Source: Flavobacterium sp. SLB02 (GTDB lineage Bacteria > Bacteroidota > Bacteroidia > Flavobacteriales > Flavobacteriaceae). Taken from it: a stretch of DNA of 64,000 nt. Each line of letters starts with the position of its first letter. The stretch's first letter is position 1. The notes below the pieces were generated by a model. The model worked only from the letters and a program-made list of their open reading frames with translations, ran no database searches and had not been told where the DNA came from. The stretch is from the NCBI RefSeq assembly GCF_009664855.1, contig NZ_CP045928.1, positions 4,589,186 to 4,653,185 on the forward strand, read 5' to 3'. The translations under genes were made by a program, and so were the position numbers. Of this stretch, positions 36,009-44,783 are shown piece by piece.

Positions 36009-38243
36009 TTACATTGCTTCGTGAAAAGTACGTGCTATAACTTCAAGCTGATGCGCTCTTGATAATCTCACGAAATTAACAGCATAACCCGAAACTCTTA
36101 TGGTCAATTGTGGATGATTTTCAGGATGATTATAAGCATCTTGAAGGGTTTCGCGGTTTAATACGTTCACATTTAAATGATGTGCCATTTGTGCAAAATA
36201 ACCATCTATTACATTCACTAAATTGGTTACTTGTTCTTCTCTGGTATCTCCTAGTGATTTCGGAATCATTGAAAACGTGTTAGAAATACCATCTTGTGCA
36301 TCATTATAATCCAGTTTTGCTACAGAATTTAATGAAGCAATTGCTCCACTAGAATCACGTCCGTGCATTGGGTTTGCTCCCGGTGCAAAAGACTCACCAT
36401 CTTTACGTCCGTCAGGAGTTGCTCCTGTATTGGTTCCGTACATTACATTCGATGTAATCGTCAATAATGAAAGAGTTGGTGTTGCATTTTTATATGCGGT
36501 ATGTTTTCTAAGTTCTTTGATAAAGAAAGCTGTAATTTCCTGAGCAATAGAGTCTACTCTGTCATCATCATTTCCAAACTTAGGATAATCACCTTCGATA
36601 TTAAAATCTACTGTAATTCCGTTTTCATTTCTTACTGGTCTTACTTTCGCATATTTTATTGCCGATAATGAATCGGCAATAATAGAAATTCCTGCTGCAC
36701 CATAAGCGATATCAACATGCGGATCAGAATCAATCACCGCCATTTGTGCTCTTTCATAATAATACTTATCATGCATATAGTGAATAATATACATAGACTT
36801 AGCATATACCCTGGCTACTTCTTTCAGCGTACGTTTAAACACGTTACTTACTACATTATAATCTAATACTTCGTCATGAATAAACGGAATATCTTTCATT
36901 ACTAATGCTCCGCCACGTTCTTCTCTACCTCCGTTTAAAGCAATTAATAATGCTTTAGGCAAGTTGGCACGTGCTCCAAAGTGCTGAATAGATTTACCAA
37001 TTTCCTGATGCGATACACAACAAGCAATTCCGTAATCATCAGAACCTCTGTTAGGTCTCATTAAATCATCATTTTCATATTGAATTGATGATGTATCAAT
37101 TGACACTTGTGCACAGAAATCTTTAAATCCTTGCGGAAGATCATCTGACCATAAAACTGTTAAGTTTGGTTCCGGTGATGCTCCCAAATTATATAATGTC
37201 TGAAGGAATCTGAATGATGTTTTGGTTACTTTCGTTCTTCCGTCATTAAACATACCTCCAATACATTCTGTTACCCATGTTGGGTCTCCACCAAATATTT
37301 CATCATAAGCACCAGGTCTTAAATGGCGTACCATTCTCAATTTCATTACAAACTGATCTACTAATTCCTGTGCTTCAAATTCGGTAATTGATCCTTCTTC
37401 CAGATCTCTTTGTATATAAATATCAAGGAATGATGATACGTTTCCTAATGACATTGCAGCTCCATCTTGTTCTTTAACCGCAGCTAAATAAGCAAAATAA
37501 ACCCATTGTACTGCTTCTTTTGCATTTTGTGCAGGAAGAGAAATATCAAAACCATAATCTGCTGCCATTACAAGCATGTCTTGCAGGGCACTAATCTGAG
37601 CAGAAATCTCTTCACGTAAACGAACTTTATGTTCTGTCATTTCGCCGCCAACTTTACTATGATCCTCTTTTTTAAAAGCGATAAGCTGATTCACTCCATA
37701 CAAAGCCATACGACGGAAGTCCCCAATAATTCGTCCGCGGGCATAATTATCAGGCAATCCTGTTAAGATATGTTTAGAACGATAATCTCTGATTTCTTTA
37801 TCATATGCATCAAAAACTTTTTCGTTATGATTTTTAGCATAGTTAAAAATATCGATGACACGATCAGACACTTTTAGTCCTCTCTCTTTTACAGCAGATT
37901 CTACCAGCTTAATTCCTCCAAAAGGCTTCATTGCTCTCTTTAACAGCTGATCTGTTTGCAGACCAACAACAACTTCGTCTTCTTTTTTAATATAGCCGGG
38001 CTTAAATCCATTTATAGTTGATATCGTTTCTACATCTATTGCCAGACATCCGTTACTTGCTCGTTCTTTTAATAAAGCTTCCTTACAGATATTCCATAAA
38101 TTGGTAGTTTTTACTGATGGTCCGGATAAAAAAGATGAATCTCCTTCATAAGGCGTAATGTTTTTTAATACAAAATCCTGAACGTTCACTGATGCTCCCC
38201 ACTTTCCGGGTGTAAATACCTTTTTTTCGACATTTGCTTTCAT
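36009..38243 (-). CDS. pflB: Formate C-acetyltransferase (pyruvate formate-lyase)
   Basis: 744 residues, close to the E. coli enzyme (760). Active-site cysteine pair in YGIACCVSHQEIG (about residue 407) and glycyl-radical site RVSGYAVNFVRLSRAHQLE (Gly about 720). It converts pyruvate and CoA to acetyl-CoA and formate, without O2. The partner activase is encoded downstream and a formate/oxalate-type transporter is encoded upstream, so pyruvate fermentation to formate is the likely use. The MEKK-free start (MKANVEKKVFTPGKWG) is normal. No clear -7 box was found upstream. Confidence 0.97.
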   Translation of the reverse strand: MKANVEKKVFTPGKWGASVNVQDFVLKNITPYEGDSSFLSGPSVKTTNLWNICKEALLKERASNGCLAIDVETISTINGFKPGYIKKEDEVVVGLQTDQLLKRAMKPFGGIKLVESAVKERGLKVSDRVIDIFNYAKNHNEKVFDAYDKEIRDYRSKHILTGLPDNYARGRIIGDFRRMALYGVNQLIAFKKEDHSKVGGEMTEHKVRLREEISAQISALQDMLVMAADYGFDISLPAQNAKEAVQWVYFAYLAAVKEQDGAAMSLGNVSSFLDIYIQRDLEEGSITEFEAQELVDQFVMKLRMVRHLRPGAYDEIFGGDPTWVTECIGGMFNDGRTKVTKTSFRFLQTLYNLGASPEPNLTVLWSDDLPQGFKDFCAQVSIDTSSIQYENDDLMRPNRGSDDYGIACCVSHQEIGKSIQHFGARANLPKALLIALNGGREERGGALVMKDIPFIHDEVLDYNVVSNVFKRTLKEVARVYAKSMYIIHYMHDKYYYERAQMAVIDSDPHVDIAYGAAGISIIADSLSAIKYAKVRPVRNENGITVDFNIEGDYPKFGNDDDRVDSIAQEITAFFIKELRKHTAYKNATPTLSLLTITSNVMYGTNTGATPDGRKDGESFAPGANPMHGRDSSGAIASLNSVAKLDYNDAQDGISNTFSMIPKSLGDTREEQVTNLVNVIDGYFAQMAHHLNVNVLNRETLQDAYNHPENHPQLTIRVSGYAVNFVRLSRAHQLEVIARTFHEAM

Positions 38244-38351
38244 AACTCAAATAATTTAATTGCATTAATTATATGATCAAATTTCGACACTTTTTAGCCA
38301 AAAAACCATGACAATAATCATAAACAGAGCTTATTTTTATAAAAATCGCAA

Positions 38352-39533
38352 TTATTTTCGACAAACAAGCTTTGGCTTCACCAAGAAACACATTATTGCA
38401 GTAAGACTTAAAATCCCTGCAAACAAATAAAAGATAACCGTATAATTTTTAGTTAACGAAATCAGTCCCGGACCAACAAAAGCCGCAGCAGACCAGGCGA
38501 TTAATATAAAACCAAACGGTGAACTCATTTTATAAGGCCCGTAAACATCTTTAACAAAAGCAGGCATGGCAGCAAAAGCCCCTCCGTAACAACTTATAAT
38601 AACAAATACCATAAGCTGGAATACAATTGGCGTATTCGTCTGACTTAGCACAAGAAAACAACAGGCACCAATCGTAAAAAACGCAAAAAAAGTAGACCAT
38701 CGGCCAATTTTATCAGATATACTAGACCAAAACAACCTGCCAAATCCGTTGAAAAAACCAATGAAACCAACAAAATTGATAGCTTGTCGATCATCAATAT
38801 GAATGATATCTTTTGCCATTGGTGCTGCAATAGAGATTAAGGCAATGCCACAGGTAGTATTTAAAAATAACATGAACCAAAGACTGTAAAAACGAACATC
38901 GGTTAATAATTCTTTTAAAGGAATAGGAGAATTACTTTTTAAATCGTCCTCTATAGAAGTAGCAGAAAAAGGAAGCGAAAGACACAATGAGGCTAAAACC
39001 ATTATTGAGAAATAAACCAATCCCAGCAGATAAAAACTTTGTGAAACCCCAATTGATTCTGTTAGTGGTAAAATAATGCGCGAAGCTAATATCGAGCCCG
39101 CAGCAAACGACATAATAACAAGTCCTCCTGCAAATCCGGGTTTTTCAGGAAACCATTTTACAACAACCGAAATGGGTGTGATATAACCGAAACCTAAACC
39201 AATGCCGCTTATTACGCCATAAAACAAATAAAACAAAGACAATGATTGTTTTGCAATAGCAAATCCGCTGCCTATTAATCCTACACCAAAAAATAATGCA
39301 GCAAGCAATCCGACTTTTTTAGGACCAATTTTTTGAACAAACTTTTGCATAAAAGCAGCTGTAAGTCCTAAAAAACAAATGGCTAAACTAAAAGATAGTT
39401 TTAATTGATGTGCATCCCAGCCATTCAATTCATGAATAGGATTAATCCAGACGCTATAAGCGTAAATAGAACCTATTGACAATTGCAATAACATTCCTGC
39501 TGATGCAATTATCCATTTATTTATTTTTATCAT
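38352..39533 (-). CDS. OFA-type MFS transporter (oxalate/formate antiporter family)
   Basis: 393 residues from ATG 39533 (MIKINKWIIASAGMLLQLSIG); an ATG at 39545 would add four residues. Twelve hydrophobic helices, with OFA-like features: GSIYAYSVWINPI in helix 1, GIGLGFGYITPISVVVKWFPEKPG near residue 115 and GRLFWSSISDKIGR near 265. The family exchanges oxalate, formate or other monocarboxylates. Sitting 108 bases before pflB in the same direction, it most likely exports formate (inference from context; substrate not shown by sequence). Fits a pfl fermentation module. Confidence 0.88.
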   Translation of the reverse strand: MIKINKWIIASAGMLLQLSIGSIYAYSVWINPIHELNGWDAHQLKLSFSLAICFLGLTAAFMQKFVQKIGPKKVGLLAALFFGVGLIGSGFAIAKQSLSLFYLFYGVISGIGLGFGYITPISVVVKWFPEKPGFAGGLVIMSFAAGSILASRIILPLTESIGVSQSFYLLGLVYFSIMVLASLCLSLPFSATSIEDDLKSNSPIPLKELLTDVRFYSLWFMLFLNTTCGIALISIAAPMAKDIIHIDDRQAINFVGFIGFFNGFGRLFWSSISDKIGRWSTFFAFFTIGACCFLVLSQTNTPIVFQLMVFVIISCYGGAFAAMPAFVKDVYGPYKMSSPFGFILIAWSAAAFVGPGLISLTKNYTVIFYLFAGILSLTAIMCFLVKPKLVCRK

Positions 39534-39661
39534 AAGACGATACATTTAATATGCGTCTTACAAATTTAGAAGTCGAAACTTGTAGAAAAGGTGATTTTTA
39601 TCGTGTTTCGGCCAAAAACAGCCAATAAATTTACGAAAACGTTATATAAAAACATCCCTAA

Positions 39662-39823
39662 AACTCTAATGCTGTGCTGTTTTTGATCTCTCCCATTACA
39701 AAAATACTGTTCGTTTTTCCTGATTGTGCTCTAAAAACCCGTCACTGGGATGAAACCAAAAAAGCTTTGATCGAAATGGTTGCCGCTGCTCAGGAAATGA
39801 GAGCCGCTGTTGAAGCTCTGTGA
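39662..39823 (+). pseudogene. Possible 3' remnant of a lost gene
   Basis: A 53-codon open stretch bounded by TAA at 39659 and TGA at 39821-39823, with no start codon in a sensible place. Its last 27 residues (HWDETKKALIEMVAAAQEMR, then AAVEAL) look like a real amphipathic protein end, and the codons are richer in GC than the surroundings. I do not recognise the family. It may be the tail of a deleted or decayed gene. Confidence 0.3.
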
Positions 39824-39917
39824 ATTAATCATTTTTATTAGAAATATTTTTGTTTTTTAGTGCCAACTGGTGGATTCGGAATTCTTGTAGTTATGAATTC
39901 TTCCGACTTCACTTTTG

Positions 39918-40048
39918 TTGGCATTTTTGCGTTTAGCTTTTTTTGAAGCAGAAAGTTTCAGTTTTCAAAAACACCTTTTGTCCCGCTCTCCACTATATCT
40001 GTTATGGCGAACCCCGCCACAACAGGATACCGTTTCTATCGGGGCTAA
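39918..40048 (+). repeat. About 130-bp structured intergenic repeat, copy A
   Basis: Starts TTGGCATTTTTGC and ends ATCGGGGCTAA. Internal landmarks are CCACTATATCT, a GTTATGGCG/CGCCACAAC hairpin and GGATACCG. An inverted, diverged copy of the same length is at 59488-59626. Confidence 0.65.
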
Positions 40049-40090
40049 ATGAGAAAATTTAATTTTCAAAAGATGTTATACTTTCAAACA

Positions 40091-40123
40091 AAAAAAAAGC
40101 ATCAGCTATAGCTGATGCTTTTT
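40091..40123 (-). terminator. Terminator of the beta-barrel protein gene
   Basis: AGCATCAGC, TATA loop, GCTGATGCT with A- and T-runs on either side; on the minus strand it directly follows the gene. Confidence 0.8.
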
Positions 40124-40148
40124 CGAAATTGAAATATATTTCTAAAAA

Positions 40149-40730
40149 TTAGAAATTTTTTGAAATCCCGATACTTGCTGTTTTACCAAAGTTTAAGTAG
40201 AATTTACTATAATCAGCACCGTTATTATCAAAACTTAATGTTTCGTAACCTAAACCACCAATACTAAAGTTTAAACCAAAACCTTTTTTCATATTAATAA
40301 AAAGAGCTGGAGTAACACCAACGTACATTCCATCAGCTTTATCTTTATTAACAAGATTTCCATTTTCATAATCTTTACTTTTTTGATTTTGAAAACCAGC
40401 TCCTAAATCAGCAAATACAGAAAATGTTTGATTCAATGGCACAGAATAACGTAAAAAAGCACCTAACTTAAAAACATTAATTTTAGTTTCATCTCCTGCT
40501 ATTTCACGTTTTGCAGATCCAGCTGTTAATTCACCCCCAACTGTCCAGTTGTCATTAAATTGGTAACCTACTCTAGGAGAAAAAGTAAAGCTGTTAACTT
40601 TGTCTTCGCTAAATCGATATTCTGATTTTTCAGAAGAGTAATCGATGTTTCCACCAACTAAGATTGTTCCTTTTTGTGCATTTGCAAAGCTAAACATAGC
40701 TAAAGCCAGAATAAGTAAAATTTTTTTCAT
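40149..40730 (-). CDS. Outer-membrane beta-barrel protein
   Basis: 193 residues. Signal peptide (cleavage after FANA, residue 18). The mature part is alternating hydrophobic strands (TVGGELTAGS; VFKLGAFLRYSV; FADLGAGFQN) and ends in ISKNF with a terminal Phe, the barrel-assembly signal. Length and strand count suggest an eight-stranded barrel of the OmpA/OmpX-like 'outer membrane beta-barrel protein' class. Substrate and role unknown. Divergent from gldA, ends at a terminator. Confidence 0.85.
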   Translation of the reverse strand: MKKILLILALAMFSFANAQKGTILVGGNIDYSSEKSEYRFSEDKVNSFTFSPRVGYQFNDNWTVGGELTAGSAKREIAGDETKINVFKLGAFLRYSVPLNQTFSVFADLGAGFQNQKSKDYENGNLVNKDKADGMYVGVTPALFINMKKGFGLNFSIGGLGYETLSFDNNGADYSKFYLNFGKTASIGISKNF

Positions 40731-40853
40731 TATAAATTATTTTTTTTTAATTACTACTGCTTTAGCAATAACGATGCCGTTGCTGTTGGCCTTTAAGTTT
40801 TTTTTATGATTTCTTTAAAAGACAAAATCGTAGCAATCGATCGTATTTCTGTT

Positions 40854-40861
40854 TACTTTTG
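40854..40861 (+). promoter_or_regulatory. Candidate -7 promoter element for gldA
   Basis: TACTTTTG matches TAnnTTTG, 16 bases before the ATG at 40878. No clear -33 TTG. Confidence 0.45.
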
Positions 40862-40877
40862 TAGCAAATAAAAAGTC

Positions 40878-41774
40878 ATGTCGATAGAAGTAAACAACAT
40901 ATCAAAAAGTTACGGAACTCAAAAAGCATTAAACTCAATTTCGTTTTCTATTCAAAAAGGAGAAATCGTCGGATTTCTTGGTCCAAACGGAGCAGGAAAA
41001 TCTACTTTAATGAAAATTTTGACTACTTATTTACTTGCCGATGGCGGTTCAGCCCTTGTAAATGGTCATGATGTCATGACGAGCGCAAAGTCAGTTCAAC
41101 GTTCGATTGGCTACTTACCGGAACATAATCCGTTGTATCTGGATTTGTATGTTCGTGAGTATTTGGCTTTTAATGCCGATGTTTATCAAGTTCCAAAATC
41201 AAGAATAGAAGAAGTAATTCAACTGACAGGACTGACACCGGAAAGTCATAAAAAAATAGGGCAGCTGTCTAAAGGATACCGCCAGCGTGTGGGACTTGCG
41301 AATGCTTTATTGCACAATCCTGATGTTTTGATTCTGGATGAACCTACTACTGGTCTGGACCCGAATCAGTTAATGGAAATTCGTAACGTAATTAAAAATG
41401 TTGGGAAAGATAAAACGGTTTTTTTATCGACTCACATTATGCAGGAAGTCGAAGCCATTTGCGACCGTGTCATAATTATTGACAAGGGACAAATTGTTGC
41501 CGATAAAAAATTAGATCATTTAGTATCTGAGAATAAAGAACAGGTTATCGAAGTAGAATTTGACTATCAGATCGAAGAACAGCTTTTGGCCAGACTCGAA
41601 AATATTACTTCATACAAAAACATTCATGATATGACCTGGGAACTTACTTTTGTTGCCGAAAAAGATATGCGCCCTGCTATTTTTGATTTCGCCAACGAAA
41701 ATGGTTTAAAAACATTACAACTCAACCAGAAAAATAAAAACCTGGAGGCTGTTTTTAGAGAAATTACTAAGTAG
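40878..41774 (+). CDS. gldA: Gliding-motility ABC transporter ATP-binding protein GldA
   Basis: 298 residues. Walker A GPNGAGKST (about 35-43), Q-loop near YLPEHNPLY (about 80), ABC signature LSKGYRQRVGLANALL (about 134) and Walker B VLILDEPTTG (about 155). The C-terminal 80 residues resemble a regulatory extension common to GldA-like ATPases. GldA works with GldF and GldG, membrane subunits needed for gliding in F. johnsoniae; neither is in this window, and gldA is monocistronic, as is known for the genus. A terminator follows. Identity rests on overall similarity to GldA; other ABC-2 type ATPases look close. Confidence 0.85.
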   Translation: MSIEVNNISKSYGTQKALNSISFSIQKGEIVGFLGPNGAGKSTLMKILTTYLLADGGSALVNGHDVMTSAKSVQRSIGYLPEHNPLYLDLYVREYLAFNADVYQVPKSRIEEVIQLTGLTPESHKKIGQLSKGYRQRVGLANALLHNPDVLILDEPTTGLDPNQLMEIRNVIKNVGKDKTVFLSTHIMQEVEAICDRVIIIDKGQIVADKKLDHLVSENKEQVIEVEFDYQIEEQLLARLENITSYKNIHDMTWELTFVAEKDMRPAIFDFANENGLKTLQLNQKNKNLEAVFREITK

Positions 41775-41813
41775 CGTTTCCGTTTACAGTCTCATTTTAC
41801 AGTTTACAGATGA

Positions 41814-41848
41814 AGCCAATTGTTTCTATTATAGAAATAATTGGCTTT
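41814..41848 (+). terminator. Terminator of gldA
   Basis: AGCCAATT and AATTGGCT flank an inner TTTCTAT/ATAGAAA stem, followed by T. Confidence 0.85.
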
Positions 41849-42036
41849 TTTTTGCCATTCTTTCTGATCTTACTTTTCTACAACCTGCCTTATTTTTATT
41901 GGCTTTATTATCAAAATTTGGTTTTTAGAGTACATTTTATCAATTTTTAATAAATCGCGAAGAACTAATTATCAATTCGTTATGATCTCATGTGCAAATT
42001 TTAATTATTTTTATTTAGACTTGTTATAAATAGTGT

Positions 42037-42044
42037 TATATTTG
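42037..42044 (+). promoter_or_regulatory. Candidate -7 promoter element upstream of the TonB receptor
   Basis: TATATTTG matches TAnnTTTG. A TTG at 42021 is only 13 bases upstream, shorter than usual. The receptor ATG is 230 bases downstream. Confidence 0.4.
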
Positions 42045-42072
42045 GGCATAGAAACTTCAAAATACCACTCAA

Positions 42073-42198
42073 ATGTTCTCCGTACTCAGTTTTATTTCAT
42101 CTTATTTTTCGAAACTTTCTAAGTATTTTTTACAACTTCTAAAAGTACTTTCTGATAAATTAGAACAAATCGTTTTTAGAATAAGCATTTCTTCTTAA
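42073..42198 (+). CDS. Possible 41-residue small protein
   Basis: Starts ATG 42073 and ends TAA 42196-42198, 29 bases after a good -7 box. It encodes MFSVLSFISSYFSKLSKYFL followed by a mixed basic/hydrophobic helix. It could be a small membrane peptide or leader peptide of the receptor transcript, or chance. Composition is Ser/Phe/Lys-rich. Not recognised. Confidence 0.3.
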   Translation: MFSVLSFISSYFSKLSKYFLQLLKVLSDKLEQIVFRISISS

Positions 42199-42273
42199 AC
42201 GATAAGTCTTCCTCCCGACAAATCAAAAATCGCATTAAAAGCCTTACTCCCAAAAAAATCAAATCCAAATATC

Positions 42274-44397
42274 ATGAAGAATATTATAACATCTATTATG
42301 CTTGCATTTTCGGTCTACGGTTACTCGCAGACCGAAAAAGAAACCGACAGTATTGTCGAAACTTCTATCAATGCATTAGATGAAATTGTAATTACAAAAA
42401 AGAAAGTTCTATATACCCAAAAATCCGATCGACTGGTTTTTAATGTCGAAAACAGTATTGTTTCTGAAGGCGGAACTGCATTAGATGTTTTATCGCGTGC
42501 TCCGGGTGTTGTCGTGTCTCAGGATGGCGAATTATCGATTCGCGGACAACAAGGGGTTGGCGTAATGATCAATGGCAAATTAACACAGCTTTCGCAAAAG
42601 GAACTGGCCAATTATTTAAAATCGACCACCTCATCCAACATCAAACAAATTGAAGTTATTACGAATCCTTCCTCTAAATATGACGCCACCGGAAAAGCCG
42701 GAATCATTAATATCATTTTAAAAAAACCGAATGCAGGCGGACTTAAAGGAACTGTTTTTACCAATTACGGAAGAGGTAGAAAAAACAGAACCAATTCTGG
42801 TGCAAACTTAAGCTACAATAAAGAAAAATTTGGTGTTTACGGAAACTACAGCTATACTTTTAGAGGTGAAGAAGAACGTAAAGAGTTTGACCAAAATCAA
42901 TATACTGATGCTACCCGCCAGACCATTTCGACAAAAAATCATCAGACCTCAACGACTGATGAACCGCTGACATCAAACAATTTTAAAATAGGAACAACTT
43001 ATGAAGTTTCTCCTAAAACGAATTTAGAAGTATATGTTGATGCTAAATTGGGCCGCTACGAAAACATCGCCAATGGAAGAAACACCTTGCTTAATGCTAT
43101 GGATCAGGTGCAATTTGATGCTTCTACCTCTAATGACAGCAAAGAGAAATGGAATGATTATACATATGCATTCTCCGGAGTCCATAAATTTAATACCGAA
43201 GGAAAAAATATGTCTTTTGATTTTGAATATGAAACTTCAAAATTCAGATCGAATCAGTTTCAGAGCGCTACAAATATAGATCCTTTGAACACCAATAACA
43301 TTAATGACCGAAGAGGTTTTATTCCGTCACAATTGAAGGTTTTTACCGGAAAAGTGGATTTTACAAATCCGCTGAAGGAAAAACAATCTATCGAATGGGG
43401 ATTTAAAGCCAGTATAAAAAACAACAATAATCCGTCGGTTTACGAATACAATGACAACAATCAATGGATTGTAGATCTTAATTCGACCAATCATTTTGAA
43501 TATAAAGAACAAATTTATGCGGCTTATGCCAACTTTAAGTATCAAATGGAAAAATTGAATATTCAAGGTGGTTTACGTACTGAATATACTGCGATAAACA
43601 TTTTACAAAAAACGTTGAATGAAGAGCATAAAGACGATTATTTAAAATGGTTCCCGAGTGTTTCTATGAAATATGAACTGAGCAGCAATCATTCTATACA
43701 TGCCTCTTACAGTAAAAGAATCAACAGACCAAGTCAGTTCGATTTGAATCCGTTTCGTTTTTACGATGATTCGTTTAATTACTCTCAGGGAAATCCGAAT
43801 CTTGTTCCTGAAATCACGCATTCTGCAGAAATTGGTTATTCCTGGAAAAGTGCCTTTATGGCTTCATTATACTTTAGTAAAACCAAAGATGTTTTTACCG
43901 AAGTTTATGTCTACAATCCGGCCAATAACACAACGGTAACCTCTCAAATTAATGTTGACAAGTCTTATAATTATGGAGCCAATATTACCAATACAGCCGA
44001 AATTTATAAATGGTGGTCTGTAAATACGCTTTTTAATATTTTCGAAAATAAATTTATGGGCAATGTGGTAAATACTGATAAAATAGACCCAATTGTTACA
44101 TTGAATTTAAGCGTTCAAAACTCATTTACCATTACAGAAAGCTGGAAAGCCGAAGCCAACGCACAATATCAGTCAAAATCGAATCTTGGTATTTATGAAA
44201 GAGATTCTTTCTTTGATTTTAGCATAGGAATTTCGAAACAAGTTCTTGCCAAAAAAGGCAATATCAAACTTAATGTTACTGACATTTTTAATACCAATAA
44301 TTTCCACATCAATTCGGTTATAGCGCAAACGAGCATCAATAAAAGATATGACCTGGATAATCGCATTGCAACAATAGCCTTTACCTATAGAATATAA
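42274..44397 (+). CDS. TonB-dependent outer-membrane receptor (plug-barrel)
   Basis: 707 residues. Signal peptide (MKNIITSIMLAFSVYGYSQ), then a short N-terminus without the usual carboxypeptidase-like CarbopepD domain, a plug (about 55-160; TALDVLSRAPGVVVSQDGEL, then IRGQQGVGVMINGK and YDATGKAGIINIILKK), and a beta-barrel of some 22 strands ending IATIAFTYRI. It belongs to the 'outer membrane beta-barrel family / TonB-dependent receptor' type of Bacteroidota. Substrate unknown. It stands alone with a terminator after it. Confidence 0.88.
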   Translation: MKNIITSIMLAFSVYGYSQTEKETDSIVETSINALDEIVITKKKVLYTQKSDRLVFNVENSIVSEGGTALDVLSRAPGVVVSQDGELSIRGQQGVGVMINGKLTQLSQKELANYLKSTTSSNIKQIEVITNPSSKYDATGKAGIINIILKKPNAGGLKGTVFTNYGRGRKNRTNSGANLSYNKEKFGVYGNYSYTFRGEEERKEFDQNQYTDATRQTISTKNHQTSTTDEPLTSNNFKIGTTYEVSPKTNLEVYVDAKLGRYENIANGRNTLLNAMDQVQFDASTSNDSKEKWNDYTYAFSGVHKFNTEGKNMSFDFEYETSKFRSNQFQSATNIDPLNTNNINDRRGFIPSQLKVFTGKVDFTNPLKEKQSIEWGFKASIKNNNNPSVYEYNDNNQWIVDLNSTNHFEYKEQIYAAYANFKYQMEKLNIQGGLRTEYTAINILQKTLNEEHKDDYLKWFPSVSMKYELSSNHSIHASYSKRINRPSQFDLNPFRFYDDSFNYSQGNPNLVPEITHSAEIGYSWKSAFMASLYFSKTKDVFTEVYVYNPANNTTVTSQINVDKSYNYGANITNTAEIYKWWSVNTLFNIFENKFMGNVVNTDKIDPIVTLNLSVQNSFTITESWKAEANAQYQSKSNLGIYERDSFFDFSIGISKQVLAKKGNIKLNVTDIFNTNNFHINSVIAQTSINKRYDLDNRIATIAFTYRI

Positions 44398-44443
44398 TAT
44401 TTTGAATCTTTAGTTTCCCCCTTGTTTTTATTTTTTTGATGGA

Positions 44444-44475
44444 ATAGAGCCTGTTGTAGTTAGCGGGCTCTTTCT
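44444..44475 (+). terminator. Terminator of the TonB receptor gene
   Basis: AGAGCC and GGGCTCT flank a 13-base loop; T-rich tail. Confidence 0.65.
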
Positions 44476-44568
44476 GTTTTAATACACTTACCACAAATGG
44501 TAGTGATGAACGGCCGCGGATGATACAGATTTAAACGAATTTACGCTGGTTTTATTTTACTGGTTTAA

Positions 44569-44633
44569 ACTGAGCGAAGTCGAAGTCCTCATATACTGAA
44601 TTACTTTGCGGGACTTCGACTTCTCCTTTCAGT
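44569..44633. repeat. Inverted repeat of ACTGAGCGAAGTCGAAGTCC
   Basis: Left arm 44569-44588; right arm 44611-44633 is its complement with a short insertion. This GCGAAGTCGAAG word is a known type of dispersed bacterial repeat. Confidence 0.7.
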
Positions 44634-44783
44634 CTGACAAAATAGAAATCATTTACCGGAATAACTAATATTGGATTGATACTTTTCTCTAGTTCTTAAA
44701 CAAAAAAGTCTTTTGACGAATTTTACTTCTACCAAAAGACTTTAATTACTAACCAACAAAAAATTAAATAAAATTAAAGCGAA

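Larger units (their letters stand above)
39534..40148. other. Gene-poor stretch with an ORF remnant and repeat
   Basis: 615 bases. The left end is the upstream region of the OFA transporter. It contains the short ORF at 39662-39823, a repeat of about 130 bases (39918-40048) and a terminator (40091-40123). No full gene is visible. Confidence 0.5.
41775..42273. other. Gene-poor stretch between gldA and the TonB-dependent receptor
   Basis: 499 bases. Holds the gldA terminator (41814-41848), a good -7 box (42037-42044) and a 41-codon ORF (42073-42198). No larger gene. Confidence 0.5.
44398..44783. other. Gene-free stretch between the receptor and the Xus-like operon
   Basis: 386 bases. Holds a terminator (44444-44475), ACGGATGATACAGATTT-like words (about 44515-44545) and the inverted CTGAGCGAAGTCGAAGTCC element (44569-44633). 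No gene. Confidence 0.5.

Noticed and set aside
40878..41774. gldA as part of a complete gldAFG transporter locus
   Set aside because: A terminator follows it and no GldF or GldG gene is present; the only neighbours are a beta-barrel protein and a receptor.
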